This document shows, in pieces, positions 8,893-16,758 of a DNA stretch of 64,000 bases. The translations under genes and the position numbers were made by a program. Source of the DNA: Deltaproteobacteria bacterium (GTDB lineage: Bacteria > Myxococcota_A > Polyangia > Nannocystales > Nannocystaceae). The notes under the pieces were generated by a model. That model did not search any database. It was not told the DNA's origin and saw only the letters and a list, made by a program, of their open reading frames with translations. The stretch spans positions 3,329,501 through 3,393,500 of the forward strand of contig JADJEE010000012.1 in NCBI GenBank assembly GCA_016709225.1, written 5' to 3'. How positions within the stretch are numbered: position 1 is the stretch's first letter; every line of letters starts with the position of its first letter.

Positions 8893-9882
8893 CTACCGCG
8901 GCAGCAGGGTGAACGGCGCGAGATCGATCGTGCGCGTCGGTTCGTCTGCGTTCTTGCAGCCGCGGCACACCGTCAGCGGCAGCTCGAGGGTGCGCAGGCG
9001 GGCGAACGCTGCGTCGTCCTCGGCCGTGTTGGCGCCCAGCGCCTCGAGGCCCAGGGCCCCGTAGATCCGCCCCTCGGGGTTCATCCCGCGCAGCGCGTCG
9101 CGCAGCAGATCGGCACGGCCGGCCACCACGAGTTCCTGCGCCGCGCGGCGCCCGGCGGGTGGTGAGCCAGCGGCGCCACAGGCTCGACCGAGCACGACGT
9201 CTGCACGCGGATCGGTGAGCTGGTCGTAGGACACTCGCAGCTCGGCCGGCACGTCGGCGCTCGAGCGGGGCCCGAGCGCCGCGGCGAGCGCAGCGGTGGC
9301 CACGCTCGCACGCGCGGTGTCGTGTTGGGTGAGACTCGCGACGGCGTCGACCCGCACGAAGCCCCGACCCGAGAGCGTCGCGGCGTCGATGGTCGCCATC
9401 ACCGGCGCGAGCTCCGGCCAGCTGTCGCTCGTGCGACAGGTCGCGCGCACATCGAAGGCCTCGTCGCCGTGGGCCAACGCGTCGAAGCTGCAGAAGCTGT
9501 AGTGGCCGCGGCCCATGCAGTGCTCGCGCCGCAGCGCGAAACCCAGCTCGAATGTCGAGCAGGTCCCACCGCCCTGCGAGAAGGTCGCGCGCGCGGTCTC
9601 GATCGAGGTCATCGGCAACGTCGCGACGACGCGCTCGAACAGCGCGATGTCCTTCGCGAGCTCGTCAGCGTCGATCGAGGGCGGCAGTGCGAGCGCGGAG
9701 ACATCGATGGCGCTCTGCTTCGGCGTGGGTGCGGCCCCGTCGGCGGGTGCCGGCGCGTCGGCGGGTGCCGGCGCGTCGGCGGGTGCCGGCGTCGCCGCGG
9801 CGACGGGCTCGAGCGTCACGGACGCGGGCTCGCCCGCCGGTGCGCATCCGAGCACGAGCACCGTCAGCCAGACGATCTTCAT
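8893..9882 (-). CDS. Hypothetical lipoprotein with Ala/Pro/Asp repeat linker
   Basis: A 329-residue predicted lipoprotein (MKIVWLTVLVLGC, Cys 13). A proline-alanine linker carries three exact 18-bp DNA repeats encoding APADAP. The body has several Cys residues (GGTCSTF, REHCMGRGHYSFC, RATCRTS) and ends with a CRGC motif near the C-terminus. A helical segment with DALRGMNPEGRIYGALGLEALG resembles a HEAT-like unit. No known family recognised. The ATG at 9882 is preferred to the upstream frame start because it precedes the signal peptide. It converges on the small Cys-rich lipoprotein gene. Confidence 0.62.
   Translation of the reverse strand: MKIVWLTVLVLGCAPAGEPASVTLEPVAAATPAPADAPAPADAPAPADGAAPTPKQSAIDVSALALPPSIDADELAKDIALFERVVATLPMTSIETARATFSQGGGTCSTFELGFALRREHCMGRGHYSFCSFDALAHGDEAFDVRATCRTSDSWPELAPVMATIDAATLSGRGFVRVDAVASLTQHDTARASVATAALAAALGPRSSADVPAELRVSYDQLTDPRADVVLGRACGAAGSPPAGRRAAQELVVAGRADLLRDALRGMNPEGRIYGALGLEALGANTAEDDAAFARLRTLELPLTVCRGCKNADEPTRTIDLAPFTLLPR
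9739..9791. repeat. Three 18-bp tandem repeats within a CDS
   Basis: Unit GTCGGCGGGTGCCGGCGC repeated three times (the last copy diverges at its end). On the coding strand it gives the six-residue APADAP repeat of the lipoprotein linker. Copy number likely varies between strains by slippage. Confidence 0.85.
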
Positions 9883-9950
9883 GCCCCCGAAGACGGTCGA
9901 CGGGCGGGATTGATCACCGCGGCGCCGCGGCGCCACGCGTCGAACCAAGC

Positions 9951-9973
9951 AAAAGACCGCCCGTGGGCGGTCT
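9951..9973 (-). terminator. Intrinsic terminator of tRNA-Arg
   Basis: On the minus strand AGACCGCC-CACG-GGCGGTCT forms an 8-bp perfect stem with a 4-base loop, followed directly by TTTT. It starts eight bases after the tRNA 3' end, the expected place for tRNA termination. Confidence 0.85.
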
Positions 9974-9980
9974 CCTGCAG

Positions 9981-10054
<74 letters not shown>

Positions 10055-10265
10055 GTGGGCGCGTCGACATCGTGCGATGACGAAGCGGGCCGGGAAGCTA
10101 ACAGAGGCGGCCGGACGCCGCAAGGGGGCGGCTTCGTGCGGGGTCCTCGCGGGTGGGGGCCGCCACGGCGGGCCGTGGCGGGCGCGGTTGCGGGTCTTGT
10201 CGATGGGGCTGGTTTCGTGCGGCGGGCACTCGTGGCGGGGCTCGCCGCGGGCGCCAAGGGGGCAG

Positions 10266-11270
10266 TCACGAGGCCGGTGGCAGCGCGTGCACCCGCTCGC
10301 CGAGCTCGCGCAGCGCAGTGGTCGGCAGGCCCTCGGCGTCGCCGAGCTCGACGTACGCACGCAGGCCGAGCCGCATCTGCTCGCCCACCTTGGTGAAGTG
10401 CACGCGCAGGTACGGCTCGAGCGGCAGCGGTACGATCGCCGGGGCAAAGCGCAGGGCCATGCGCACGAGCGCAGGTGAGTTGGCCAGTCGCGCGTTCCAG
10501 GGCACCGTGTCGGCGCCGATGCGATGGGCTGCGATCGCCATCGCCTCGCGCGCTGCGGTCGCGGCGTGCTCGAGGTGGTGGCCCGATCGCAGCGCCCGCA
10601 ACGACCACTGCTGCGACTCGAGCGCGGCGAGGTACGCGTAGAGGATCGCGTTGGGGAAGGGTGCCGTGCGGGTGATGTCGTGGCGCCGCACCGCTGGCAG
10701 TCCGCCGCGCTGCAGCAGCTCCACCACCGCGTTCACGCGGGCCTCGGGGCCCGAGAATGCGCACGGCGACAGCGGCGGGAACCAGTACGCCATGCAGCGC
10801 TCGGCGAAGCGCGTCTCGCCGGGTAGCGGTGCCTGATAGCTGAGGAAGCCGATCATGCCGTCGACCATCCGGGCCTCGTCGATGACCGCCGACACCAGTG
10901 CACGATCGTCGAGGTTCGGCTGCAGGAACACGATCGTCGCGTCGCGACTGACACGGGCGATCGTCGACACCCACGGTGCGATCTCGTCGCCGTCGCGCAG
11001 CGCCGCCGACGACACCGTGAAGTAGACCTGATCCCAGCGCTGGCCGTCGGCCTCGTGCGGGGCAGTCACGAGATCGTAGCCCTCGAAGCGCTCGCGCTGC
11101 GGCGCGTGACCAACCCGTAGCCGCGCCATCGTCAGGCCACTGGCGAGCTCGGCTCGATACTTCGGCTTCACCAGCAACGTCACCGACGCGCCGGCCTGCG
11201 CGAGGTGATGCGCGAACACCTGACCCACCGCCCCAGCGCCGACCACGAGCACGCGCACGATGGTGCTCAC
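10266..11270 (-). CDS. Ketopantoate reductase-family NAD(P)-dependent oxidoreductase
   Basis: A 334-residue protein of the ApbA/PanE fold. The Rossmann motif GAGAVG is at residues 11-16 after VRVLVV, and the family-typical first-domain helices follow (FAHHLAQAGASVTLLVKP). The C-terminal all-helical domain is present. Known members reduce 2-dehydropantoate to pantoate with NADPH, but many relatives act on other substrates, and the usual Lys/Glu catalytic positions are not confidently placed here, so panE is not assigned. A GTG at 11270 directly before the Rossmann strand is chosen; the in-frame ATG at 11318 would add an Arg-rich head. Followed downstream by tRNA-Arg. Confidence 0.72.
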   Translation of the reverse strand: MSTIVRVLVVGAGAVGQVFAHHLAQAGASVTLLVKPKYRAELASGLTMARLRVGHAPQRERFEGYDLVTAPHEADGQRWDQVYFTVSSAALRDGDEIAPWVSTIARVSRDATIVFLQPNLDDRALVSAVIDEARMVDGMIGFLSYQAPLPGETRFAERCMAYWFPPLSPCAFSGPEARVNAVVELLQRGGLPAVRRHDITRTAPFPNAILYAYLAALESQQWSLRALRSGHHLEHAATAAREAMAIAAHRIGADTVPWNARLANSPALVRMALRFAPAIVPLPLEPYLRVHFTKVGEQMRLGLRAYVELGDAEGLPTTALRELGERVHALPPAS

Positions 11271-11347
11271 GCTACCCCAGAAGCCGCGGGCGCGGGCGCG
11301 CATCCGGCCGGGGTCCATCCGTCACGCCGCGTCCGCGCGGGCCGATT

Positions 11348-11737
11348 TCACAGCCGCAGTGCCGCCGACAGGAACGTCGCGCAGCCCAGCATCGAGCCGC
11401 CGAAGCCGGCTGCACCGACCACGAACCACGGCATCACGCGGCGGCGACCCTCGGGGGCCAACGCGCCGTGGTGGGCGGTGGGGTTCCACCACCAGCGTGC
11501 GGGTCTGTGCGGCAGCGCGCGGCCCAGCACCACGTGGTACCCGATGCCGGCGAACACGCCGATCGTCAGGGAGAACGCGACCAACGCCGCGCCGACCTGC
11601 AGGCCCAACACACCCGGCAACGACACCAGCACCACGAAGACGACCGCGCCCATCACGATCACGACCTCGACGGGCACCGCAGGCCACGCGCGGGACGACG
11701 GCTCGGGCACGCCGCGGCGAGTCACGTGCACGAGCAT
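11348..11737 (-). CDS. Small membrane protein, unknown
   Basis: A 129-residue protein with three predicted transmembrane segments (around residues 23-44, 46-71 and 101-127). The short Arg/Trp-rich loop after the second segment (PARWWWNPTAHHG) probably faces the cytoplasm. The C-terminal segment ends GCATFLSAALRL. No family recognised. The ATG at 11737 is the first that avoids overlapping the next gene; no clear Shine-Dalgarno is visible. Same strand as the CPBP protease gene just upstream, with an 80-bp gap. Confidence 0.55.
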   Translation of the reverse strand: MLVHVTRRGVPEPSSRAWPAVPVEVVIVMGAVVFVVLVSLPGVLGLQVGAALVAFSLTIGVFAGIGYHVVLGRALPHRPARWWWNPTAHHGALAPEGRRRVMPWFVVGAAGFGGSMLGCATFLSAALRL

Positions 11738-11817
11738 AGCAGCCGCGCGGGGAGGGTTGCATCGGGCGCCTGCAGGCGTGCGTGTGCACGGGTGCCCGAC
11801 CTGCTGAGCTCGCGCCG

Positions 11818-12549
11818 TCAGGGCGTCAGCAGCAGTGCGGCGAAGGCGAACGCGTTGTTGCCCATGTGCACGAGCATCGCCGGCCACAGCCGACCGCTGC
11901 GCTCGAGCGTCCACGCGAACACCAGCCCCAGCCACACGTAGACCACGAAGCCGGCCGGGTTGCCGTGGATGGTCGCGAACGCGATCGCGCTCAGCAGGTA
12001 GGCCGCCGTGCGGCCGCAGCCGCGACGCAGGCGCGCGAACAACAACCCGCGGAACAGCGACTCCTCCGCCAGCGGTGCCAGCAGCACCGCCGAACAACCG
12101 AGCACGACGACGGTGGTTCGATCGTCACCGCTGCGCCAGTCCTGCACGATCTCGACGATGCTGTCCTGCTCGGCCACCGGCGCGCCGACCAGCTCCGTGA
12201 GCGCTCCGATCACGATGCTGCCGACGATCGCGGCCGCGATGCCGAGCCCGGCTGTCGCCACGCCGCGCAGCGGATCTCGTGGCTGCAGCGGCGGCAGCTC
12301 GTCGCCCGGCTCGAGCAGTGCGCGGCGCGTGAAGGCCAGGTAGCACAGCGCCCCGATGCCGGTGATGAGCGGGCCGCCCACCAGCGACAGCCCCCGCGGC
12401 CCACCCTCGCCGCTGGGCCACAGCCCCAACGCGCGCAGTAGGAACAGCGCCGTCATGCCGCAGAACATCCCGAGGACCGCGAGCGCGAGCTCGGTCAGCG
12501 CCGCACGCCACCGCTCGGGCGCGTGGCCATGACCGGGGTTCGAGGCCAT
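11818..12549 (-). CDS. CPBP-family intramembrane metalloprotease
   Basis: A 243-residue multi-pass membrane protein of the CAAX protease/bacteriocin-processing (Abi) family, PF02517. The active-site motifs are in order: EESLFRG (Glu162-Glu163, Arg167), FATIHGNPAG (His195) and HMGNNAFAF (His228, Asn231). Family members cleave peptides within or near the membrane; bacterial ones often process bacteriocins or act in stress control. About six to eight hydrophobic segments are visible. Two inverted repeats lie just upstream of the ATG at 12549. Divergent from tRNA-Ser. Substrate unknown. Confidence 0.87.
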   Translation of the reverse strand: MASNPGHGHAPERWRAALTELALAVLGMFCGMTALFLLRALGLWPSGEGGPRGLSLVGGPLITGIGALCYLAFTRRALLEPGDELPPLQPRDPLRGVATAGLGIAAAIVGSIVIGALTELVGAPVAEQDSIVEIVQDWRSGDDRTTVVVLGCSAVLLAPLAEESLFRGLLFARLRRGCGRTAAYLLSAIAFATIHGNPAGFVVYVWLGLVFAWTLERSGRLWPAMLVHMGNNAFAFAALLLTP

Positions 12550-12550
12550 C

Positions 12551-12585
12551 TCTCGGTCCGAGCATGCCGAGAAACCGGCCGGTTT
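12551..12585. promoter_or_regulatory. Overlapping inverted repeats upstream of the CPBP gene
   Basis: TCTCGG (12551-12556) pairs with CCGAGA (12567-12572), and AAACCGGCCGGTTT at 12572-12585 is a perfect 14-bp palindrome. They sit within 36 bp of the CPBP start codon and could be operator sites; function is inferred from symmetry and position only. Confidence 0.4.
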
Positions 12586-12747
12586 GTCTTGCGCCGCGCA
12601 CCGCCGCCCCCGCGCCGTTCGCGGCCCGGCACTCGCGCGGCGCCTGGCCCCTTGATTCGCCGGCGGTTGTCCGCTAGCTTCCCGCGTCCGGAGCGTCGCC
12701 TCGCGCCGCCCCGCACGAGACGTCCGAACAACTGAAGACGCCTTCTT

Positions 12748-12834
12748 GGAACGGTGGCCGAGTGGCTGAAGGCACAGGTTTGCTAAATCTGCGTAGGGGA
12801 AACTCTACCGAGGGTTCGAATCCCTCCCGTTCCG
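12748..12834 (+). tRNA. tRNA-Ser (anticodon GCT)
   Basis: An 87-base class II tRNA. Acceptor stem GGAACGG/CCGTTCC, anticodon loop TTGCTAA (GCT), long variable arm around GTAGGGGAAACTCTAC, T arm GAGGG-TTCGAAT-CCCTC, discriminator G. CCA is not encoded (CCCA follows). It reads AGC/AGT codons. Confidence 0.97.
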
Positions 12835-12850
12835 CCCACCGTGGCACCGC

Positions 12851-12872
12851 GACTCGACGAAGCCGTCGAGTC
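12851..12872 (+). terminator. Hairpin downstream of tRNA-Ser
   Basis: GACTCGACG-AAGC-CGTCGAGTC is a perfect 9-bp stem with a 4-base loop 16 bases after the tRNA. There is no T-run, and a second stem (TCGGGTC/GACCCGA) overlaps it. Possibly a processing or termination structure. Confidence 0.45.
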
Positions 12873-12907
12873 GGGTCACGCGGAGGCCTCGCGACCCGAG
12901 CCGGACG

Positions 12908-13270
12908 TCACCCGCGCGAGCGTCGTGCCTGTCGACGCCACGCGACGAGCGACAGCCCGAGCACCGCGCCCACGAGATCGGCGAGCGCGTCCCAGCCGTC
13001 GGCCGAGCGCGGCCACGGCAGCCACGCCTGACCGATCTCGGTGCCGACCGCGGTGATCGACGCCGCGAGCAGCACCCGCGGCGGTCGCAGGCCGGCGCGC
13101 GCCCATGCGATGGCGAAGCCGACGAAGAGCGACAGGTGAATCAACTTGTCGAGGTGGGGCAGCTCGAAGCGTGGCTGCGGCGGTGGCGGTGCCCACAGCA
13201 GCAGGCACAGCGCGATCGTCCACACGATCGCGATCACAGTCCTGCGCAAGCGCGGCGTACCCGACGTCAT
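12908..13270 (-). CDS. VanZ-like membrane protein
   Basis: A 120-residue protein with about four membrane segments. It carries the VanZ-family landmarks: LDKLIHLSLFVGFAIAW after the first extracytoplasmic loop, TEIGQAWLP, and DALADLVGAVLG near the end (PF04892). The family is named for a teicoplanin-resistance accessory protein, but most members are uncharacterised, so resistance is not implied. The ATG at 13270 overlaps the stop of the upstream lipoprotein gene by ATGA, indicating translational coupling; an earlier ATG would overlap that gene by more. Confidence 0.78.
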   Translation of the reverse strand: MTSGTPRLRRTVIAIVWTIALCLLLWAPPPPQPRFELPHLDKLIHLSLFVGFAIAWARAGLRPPRVLLAASITAVGTEIGQAWLPWPRSADGWDALADLVGAVLGLSLVAWRRQARRSRG

Positions 13271-13767
13271 GGCACGTCGATCGACGCCGCGCCGAGGCGG
13301 CACGACGGCTCGCAGTCGGCCCCGTTGGGGAAGTAGGTGTCGTACTGCGGCGCGAACGAGGACTCTGCGATGACCTCGCCGTCGCGCAGCACCGTCATCG
13401 AGAACTGCGTGGGCGCGGGCTCGATGTCGACCAGCACGGAGTGCGGCGGCACGGTGAAGCCGAACTCCGCCGGGCAGTCACCGTCGAGCACGCACGGCGG
13501 ATCGCCGCCACAGCTCGCGGCGTCGCCCGAGAGCACGAAGCCGCAGCCATCGTCGACGCCGTCGACGCTCCACGCCAGCGCATAGCTGCCGCCATCGAAC
13601 ACGCCGGCGCTCGCGATCAGCGAGACCCGCAGCAGATCGGTGCACTGTCGCGTGCCGCAGCCGGTCGAGCCGCCGTCGTCCATCGTCGCGGCCACGTGGG
13701 GCACCGGCGCCACGCAGGCCGTGATCGCCAGCGCCGTCATCCACATCACGCAACGACGAAGCAACAT
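13267..13767 (-). CDS. Small Cys-containing lipoprotein, unknown
   Basis: A 166-residue predicted lipoprotein: signal MLLRRCVMWMTALAITAC. The mature part has about nine cysteines, including GCGTRQC, DGCGF, SCGGDPPC, DGDCP and DCEPSC, and a beta-strand-rich middle (VLVDIEPAPTQFSMTVLRDG). No family recognised. Its stop overlaps the VanZ-like start by four bases, so the two are probably co-translated. Confidence 0.65.
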   Translation of the reverse strand: MLLRRCVMWMTALAITACVAPVPHVAATMDDGGSTGCGTRQCTDLLRVSLIASAGVFDGGSYALAWSVDGVDDGCGFVLSGDAASCGGDPPCVLDGDCPAEFGFTVPPHSVLVDIEPAPTQFSMTVLRDGEVIAESSFAPQYDTYFPNGADCEPSCRLGAASIDVP

Positions 13768-13791
13768 GCGAGCTCGTGTGCCGTTCGGGGG

Positions 13792-14343
13792 TCAATCATC
13801 GGCCGCGCCGGCCTCGATCCACTGCCGCACGAGGTCGATGCGTTCAGCCTCGAGCGGCGCATTGGGCGGCATGGTGTCGCCGTCCGCGGGCATCGGGGCG
13901 GTGAGCTTCTCGAGCACGTAGGACGCGTCCGGGTCGGCGGGCACGACTCGGATCTTGCCGGCGACGACGCTCGAGGGCACATCGATCAGCGCCGCGTGGG
14001 CCTCGTCGCGCTCGAGCGACATCATGCCGGCAGGCGAGGGTCCACCCTTGTGGCAGGTCGAGAACACGCAGCTGACCTGGAACACTCGTTCATGCACTTC
14101 GGTGAAGCTCGGGGGCGCGGGCTCCCCATCGTCGCCACCATCGCACGCCGACGGCACCATCAGCAGCATCACGCTCGCGGCGACGCGGCGGAGGCTGTCG
14201 ACCGCTCGGTCGGTTCGCGCCGGCTTGGTGCCGATGACCCGCGTCCGTGATCCTGACCGCATCAGTTCCATCACATCGTTCGTGAGGAACCCCAGCAGGC
14301 GTGCAGCAACTCCGCGTTCCATGACCTCGGCGAACAACGACAT
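13792..14343 (-). CDS. Cytochrome c-like lipoprotein with CX4CH motif
   Basis: A 183-residue exported protein. The hydrophobic signal ends in MVPSAC, preceded by an unusually long hydrophilic head of about 45 residues. The mature part has CVFSTCHKGG (CX4CH, a spacing seen in some myxobacterial and planctomycete cytochrome-like domains) and ends with MPPNAPLEAERIDLVRQWI, typical of planctomycete-type cytochrome c (PF07635). It may bind haem or be a degenerate relative. The ATG at 14343 has GGAGG nine bases before it; an ATG at 14271 is the alternative. Divergent from the copper monooxygenase. Confidence 0.7.
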   Translation of the reverse strand: MSLFAEVMERGVAARLLGFLTNDVMELMRSGSRTRVIGTKPARTDRAVDSLRRVAASVMLLMVPSACDGGDDGEPAPPSFTEVHERVFQVSCVFSTCHKGGPSPAGMMSLERDEAHAALIDVPSSVVAGKIRVVPADPDASYVLEKLTAPMPADGDTMPPNAPLEAERIDLVRQWIEAGAADD

Positions 14344-14388
14344 CGGGCTCGGCCTCCGCGCGCCGACCGTACGTTGCCGGGCTCGAAC

Positions 14389-14439
14389 GTGTCAACGCTG
14401 CGCGCGTGTCAACGCTGCGCGCGTGTCAACGCTGCGCGC
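14389..14439. repeat. Three perfect 17-bp tandem repeats in a divergent intergenic region
   Basis: Unit GTGTCAACGCTGCGCGC occurs three times head to tail without a mismatch, followed by a partial GTGTGATTG. It lies between the divergent starts at 14343 and 14505. Possibly a repeated regulator site or a slippage-prone spacer. Confidence 0.9.
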
Positions 14440-14504
14440 GTGTGATTGCGTCGACACAGCTGCTCTGATAACGAGTGCGGTGCGGGAACCAGGGGGATGA
14501 AGCG

Positions 14505-15449
14505 ATGAAGCGACTTGCAGTGCTCTCGACGTGGATCGTGCTGGCGTGTGGCAACAGCGACGGCGATGCCAACGACAGTGCAGCCGATGGAGACGGCAGC
14601 AGCAGCGGTGGTGCCGGGGACGCGGTCGACGAGCGCGTCGAAGTCCCCACCGACGGCCCGGGCGTGCTCAACTTCGGCGGCGCCGAGTTCGTCGTGCAGC
14701 CGGGCGAGGACAAGATGGTCTGCATCTCGGTGGACTACGAGGGCGACGACATCGCCTACAAGAACGCGATCAGCCTGCAGGGCAAGGGCGGCCACCACGT
14801 GATCCTGCTGGGTGCCAAGAAGCCGCAGCCCGCCGGCACGATCGAGGACTGCAGCGACGGCGCCGACATGTCGAAGTACGACCTGCTGATGATCCCGCAG
14901 GAGCTGCCCGACGGCTACGGCACCAAGCTGCCCGCGGGCCGCCACATGGTGATCCAGTCGCACTACGTCAACACCACCGACAAGCCGATCCTCGTGCGGG
15001 ACTTCGTCCAGCTCGAGACCCTCGCGCCGGCCGACGTGAAGACCTGGGCCGCGCCGATCGCCACCAACACCATCGATCTCATGGTCCCGGCCGGCAAGAC
15101 CGCCGAGGCCGAGTTCGACTGCGAGCTGACCGAGGACGTCGAGCTGCTGATGGTCGGCGGCCACATGCACGAGTGGGGCACGACCTTCGAGATCGAGATG
15201 GGCCCCTCGGTCGACGCGCTCGAGTCGCTCTACTTGGTCGATCCCTGGCACGCGGACTTCCGCGACGTCCCGCCGGTCACGCTGTTCCTCGAGAACCCGA
15301 AGCCGCTGCCCAAGGGCACCATCATCCGCACCAGGTGCACGTGGCAGAACACCGAGGCCGAGGACCTCACGTTCCCCCACGAGATGTGCTCGACCTTCGG
15401 CATCCTGGCCGGCATCCAGAACCCCATCGAGTGCCGCATCGGCGAATGA
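14505..15449 (+). CDS. Copper type II (PHM/DBM-like) monooxygenase lipoprotein
   Basis: A 314-residue exported protein resembling the two-domain copper core of peptidylglycine hydroxylating monooxygenase and dopamine beta-monooxygenase. The signal ends in WIVLAC (Cys 15), then a DGSSSGG linker. All six copper ligands of the family can be placed: GGHHV (His97, His98), QSHYVN (His153), GGHMHEWG (His220, His222) and PHEMC (Met294), with spacings close to the animal enzymes. Known members hydroxylate C-H bonds using O2 and ascorbate; substrate and reductant here are unknown. The in-frame GTG at 14475 is rejected in favour of the ATG that begins the signal. Overlaps the next gene by ATGA. Confidence 0.82.
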   Translation: MKRLAVLSTWIVLACGNSDGDANDSAADGDGSSSGGAGDAVDERVEVPTDGPGVLNFGGAEFVVQPGEDKMVCISVDYEGDDIAYKNAISLQGKGGHHVILLGAKKPQPAGTIEDCSDGADMSKYDLLMIPQELPDGYGTKLPAGRHMVIQSHYVNTTDKPILVRDFVQLETLAPADVKTWAAPIATNTIDLMVPAGKTAEAEFDCELTEDVELLMVGGHMHEWGTTFEIEMGPSVDALESLYLVDPWHADFRDVPPVTLFLENPKPLPKGTIIRTRCTWQNTEAEDLTFPHEMCSTFGILAGIQNPIECRIGE

Positions 15450-15997
15450 TCCCCGACATGCGAAAGTTCATCGTTCTCGTTGCGTTCGCGGTCGGCTGTG
15501 CGGCCGACGGCTCGGACTCGGATGACGAAGGTGCGCAGACCGGCGCGGCCGACGGCTCGTCGGGTGCCGCCGACGGCTCGTCGAGCGGTGGCGCGGCGGC
15601 GACCGGCACCGTCACGCTGACCTTCGGCGTGTCGAACGGCGTGCGCATGGGCCCGACGCTGGTCGACCCGTTGGTCGGCCACGTCTACGGCGACCTCTTC
15701 CTGACCTCGGACGTGACCATCACGGGCCCCACCGACGACGCCGTTTCGGTGGCGTCGATCGACCTCGACGGCGTCGATCTCAGCACCGACGAGGTCTCGA
15801 CGGTGAGCTGGTCGAGCGAGGCGATCCCCGCCGGCGACTACACGTTCCTCGGCATGTTCGACCTCGACGGCAACTTCGAGACCACCGACCACAACCCCGA
15901 CCCGGGTGATCCGGTGACGCTGCCGAACCAGAAGTTCGAGATCGTCGCCGAGCAGGACACCACCTTCACGGTGGTGTTCGAGCTCGTCTACGGCTGA
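15446..15997 (+). CDS. Lipoprotein coupled to copper monooxygenase, unknown
   Basis: A 183-residue lipoprotein (signal ending LVAFAVGC, then a repeated AADGSSG linker). The mature domain is beta-rich with Asp/Val/Thr strands, for example VTLTFGVSNGVRMGPT and DYTFLGMFDLDGNF, and may be an Ig-like or calcium-binding fold. The ATG at 15446 overlaps the monooxygenase stop (ATGA); an ATG at 15458 is an alternative start nearer the signal. Tight coupling suggests a joint role, such as a partner or small carrier of the monooxygenase. Confidence 0.68.
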   Translation: MIPDMRKFIVLVAFAVGCAADGSDSDDEGAQTGAADGSSGAADGSSSGGAAATGTVTLTFGVSNGVRMGPTLVDPLVGHVYGDLFLTSDVTITGPTDDAVSVASIDLDGVDLSTDEVSTVSWSSEAIPAGDYTFLGMFDLDGNFETTDHNPDPGDPVTLPNQKFEIVAEQDTTFTVVFELVYG

Positions 15998-16004
15998 GCG
16001 ACCC

Positions 16005-16586
16005 TCACGGCGGCGGACCAGCTGTGATCTCGATGAGGTTCCAGCTGTTCACGCCGTGGTTGTGCACGTGATACTGCACGAACGTGCCCGCCGGGATGTC
16101 GTGATCGGTGACCCAGCCGTACGACGCCAGCGCGCCGTCGGAGGGGATTTCGACCTCGTACTCCCAGCGCACCTGGCCCTCGATGGACACCGCGGCGTAG
16201 CCGATCGCGGGCTCGACCGCGCGGAGGTCGAAGTGCCACATCCGCACGTTCACGTGCTCGCCGGCGTGGACGTCGTCGAGCAGCGGTTGCTCGACGGTGA
16301 TGTAGTCGCAGAAGTCGGTGTGGACCTCGAACGAGGGGTATCCGCCGAAGTCGATCGGCCCGAAGCCGTCGATCGGGGGGCACTCGATCGCGTCAGGCTT
16401 GTCGGCGCGGAACAGATCGCGTTCGTCGGGTGCGGCGACGAATTCGTAGAGATCGACCAGCTGGCGTGGCTCCGCGGGCGCACCGTCATCGCTGCTCGCG
16501 GCCCCGTCGTCGGCGGGCGCCGCGTCGCACGCGAGCACGACGTGCACGGCGGCCAGCAAGAGCAGTGGACGTCGGCGGCGAAGCAT
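16005..16586 (-). CDS. His-containing lipoprotein beside the copper cluster, unknown
   Basis: A 193-residue predicted lipoprotein (signal ending HVVLAC). The mature part has VNVRMWHFDL and later FVQYHVHNHGVNSWNLIEI, His-rich beta strands that resemble metal-binding positions of copper monooxygenase or cupredoxin-like domains, but a full ligand set is not evident. It converges on the coupled lipoprotein gene, 7 bp apart. A copper-handling role is inference from motif and location. Confidence 0.6.
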   Translation of the reverse strand: MLRRRRPLLLLAAVHVVLACDAAPADDGAASSDDGAPAEPRQLVDLYEFVAAPDERDLFRADKPDAIECPPIDGFGPIDFGGYPSFEVHTDFCDYITVEQPLLDDVHAGEHVNVRMWHFDLRAVEPAIGYAAVSIEGQVRWEYEVEIPSDGALASYGWVTDHDIPAGTFVQYHVHNHGVNSWNLIEITAGPPP

Positions 16587-16758
16587 CGCAGGTGTTCGCA
16601 GTAGACCACGAACGCGGGTGAGCCTCTGCGCTGGCAGCAGTGATCGGTCACACGACGGCGGTCACCGTGCGCGTGGGAACCCGGAGCCGTGCAGGTGGAC
16701 GCGCGCGCGCAGCCGCGTTGCGGGGACACCCGTGGGGCTGCTAGCGTCGTGCCCGTCG

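Noticed and set aside
9739..9791. Possible CRISPR-like repeat
   Set aside because: Repeats are contiguous, in frame and without spacers; they encode a linker. The other tandem repeats (14389, 40050, 61577, 62891) also lack spacers.
10055..10265. Additional RNA gene or small gene beside tRNA-Arg
   Set aside because: Only one cloverleaf fits; the rest is GC-rich sequence without a convincing frame or hairpin.
11348..12097. Long 249-codon frame for the small membrane protein
   Set aside because: Its first half overlaps the CPBP protease in another frame; only the part from 11737 shows membrane segments.
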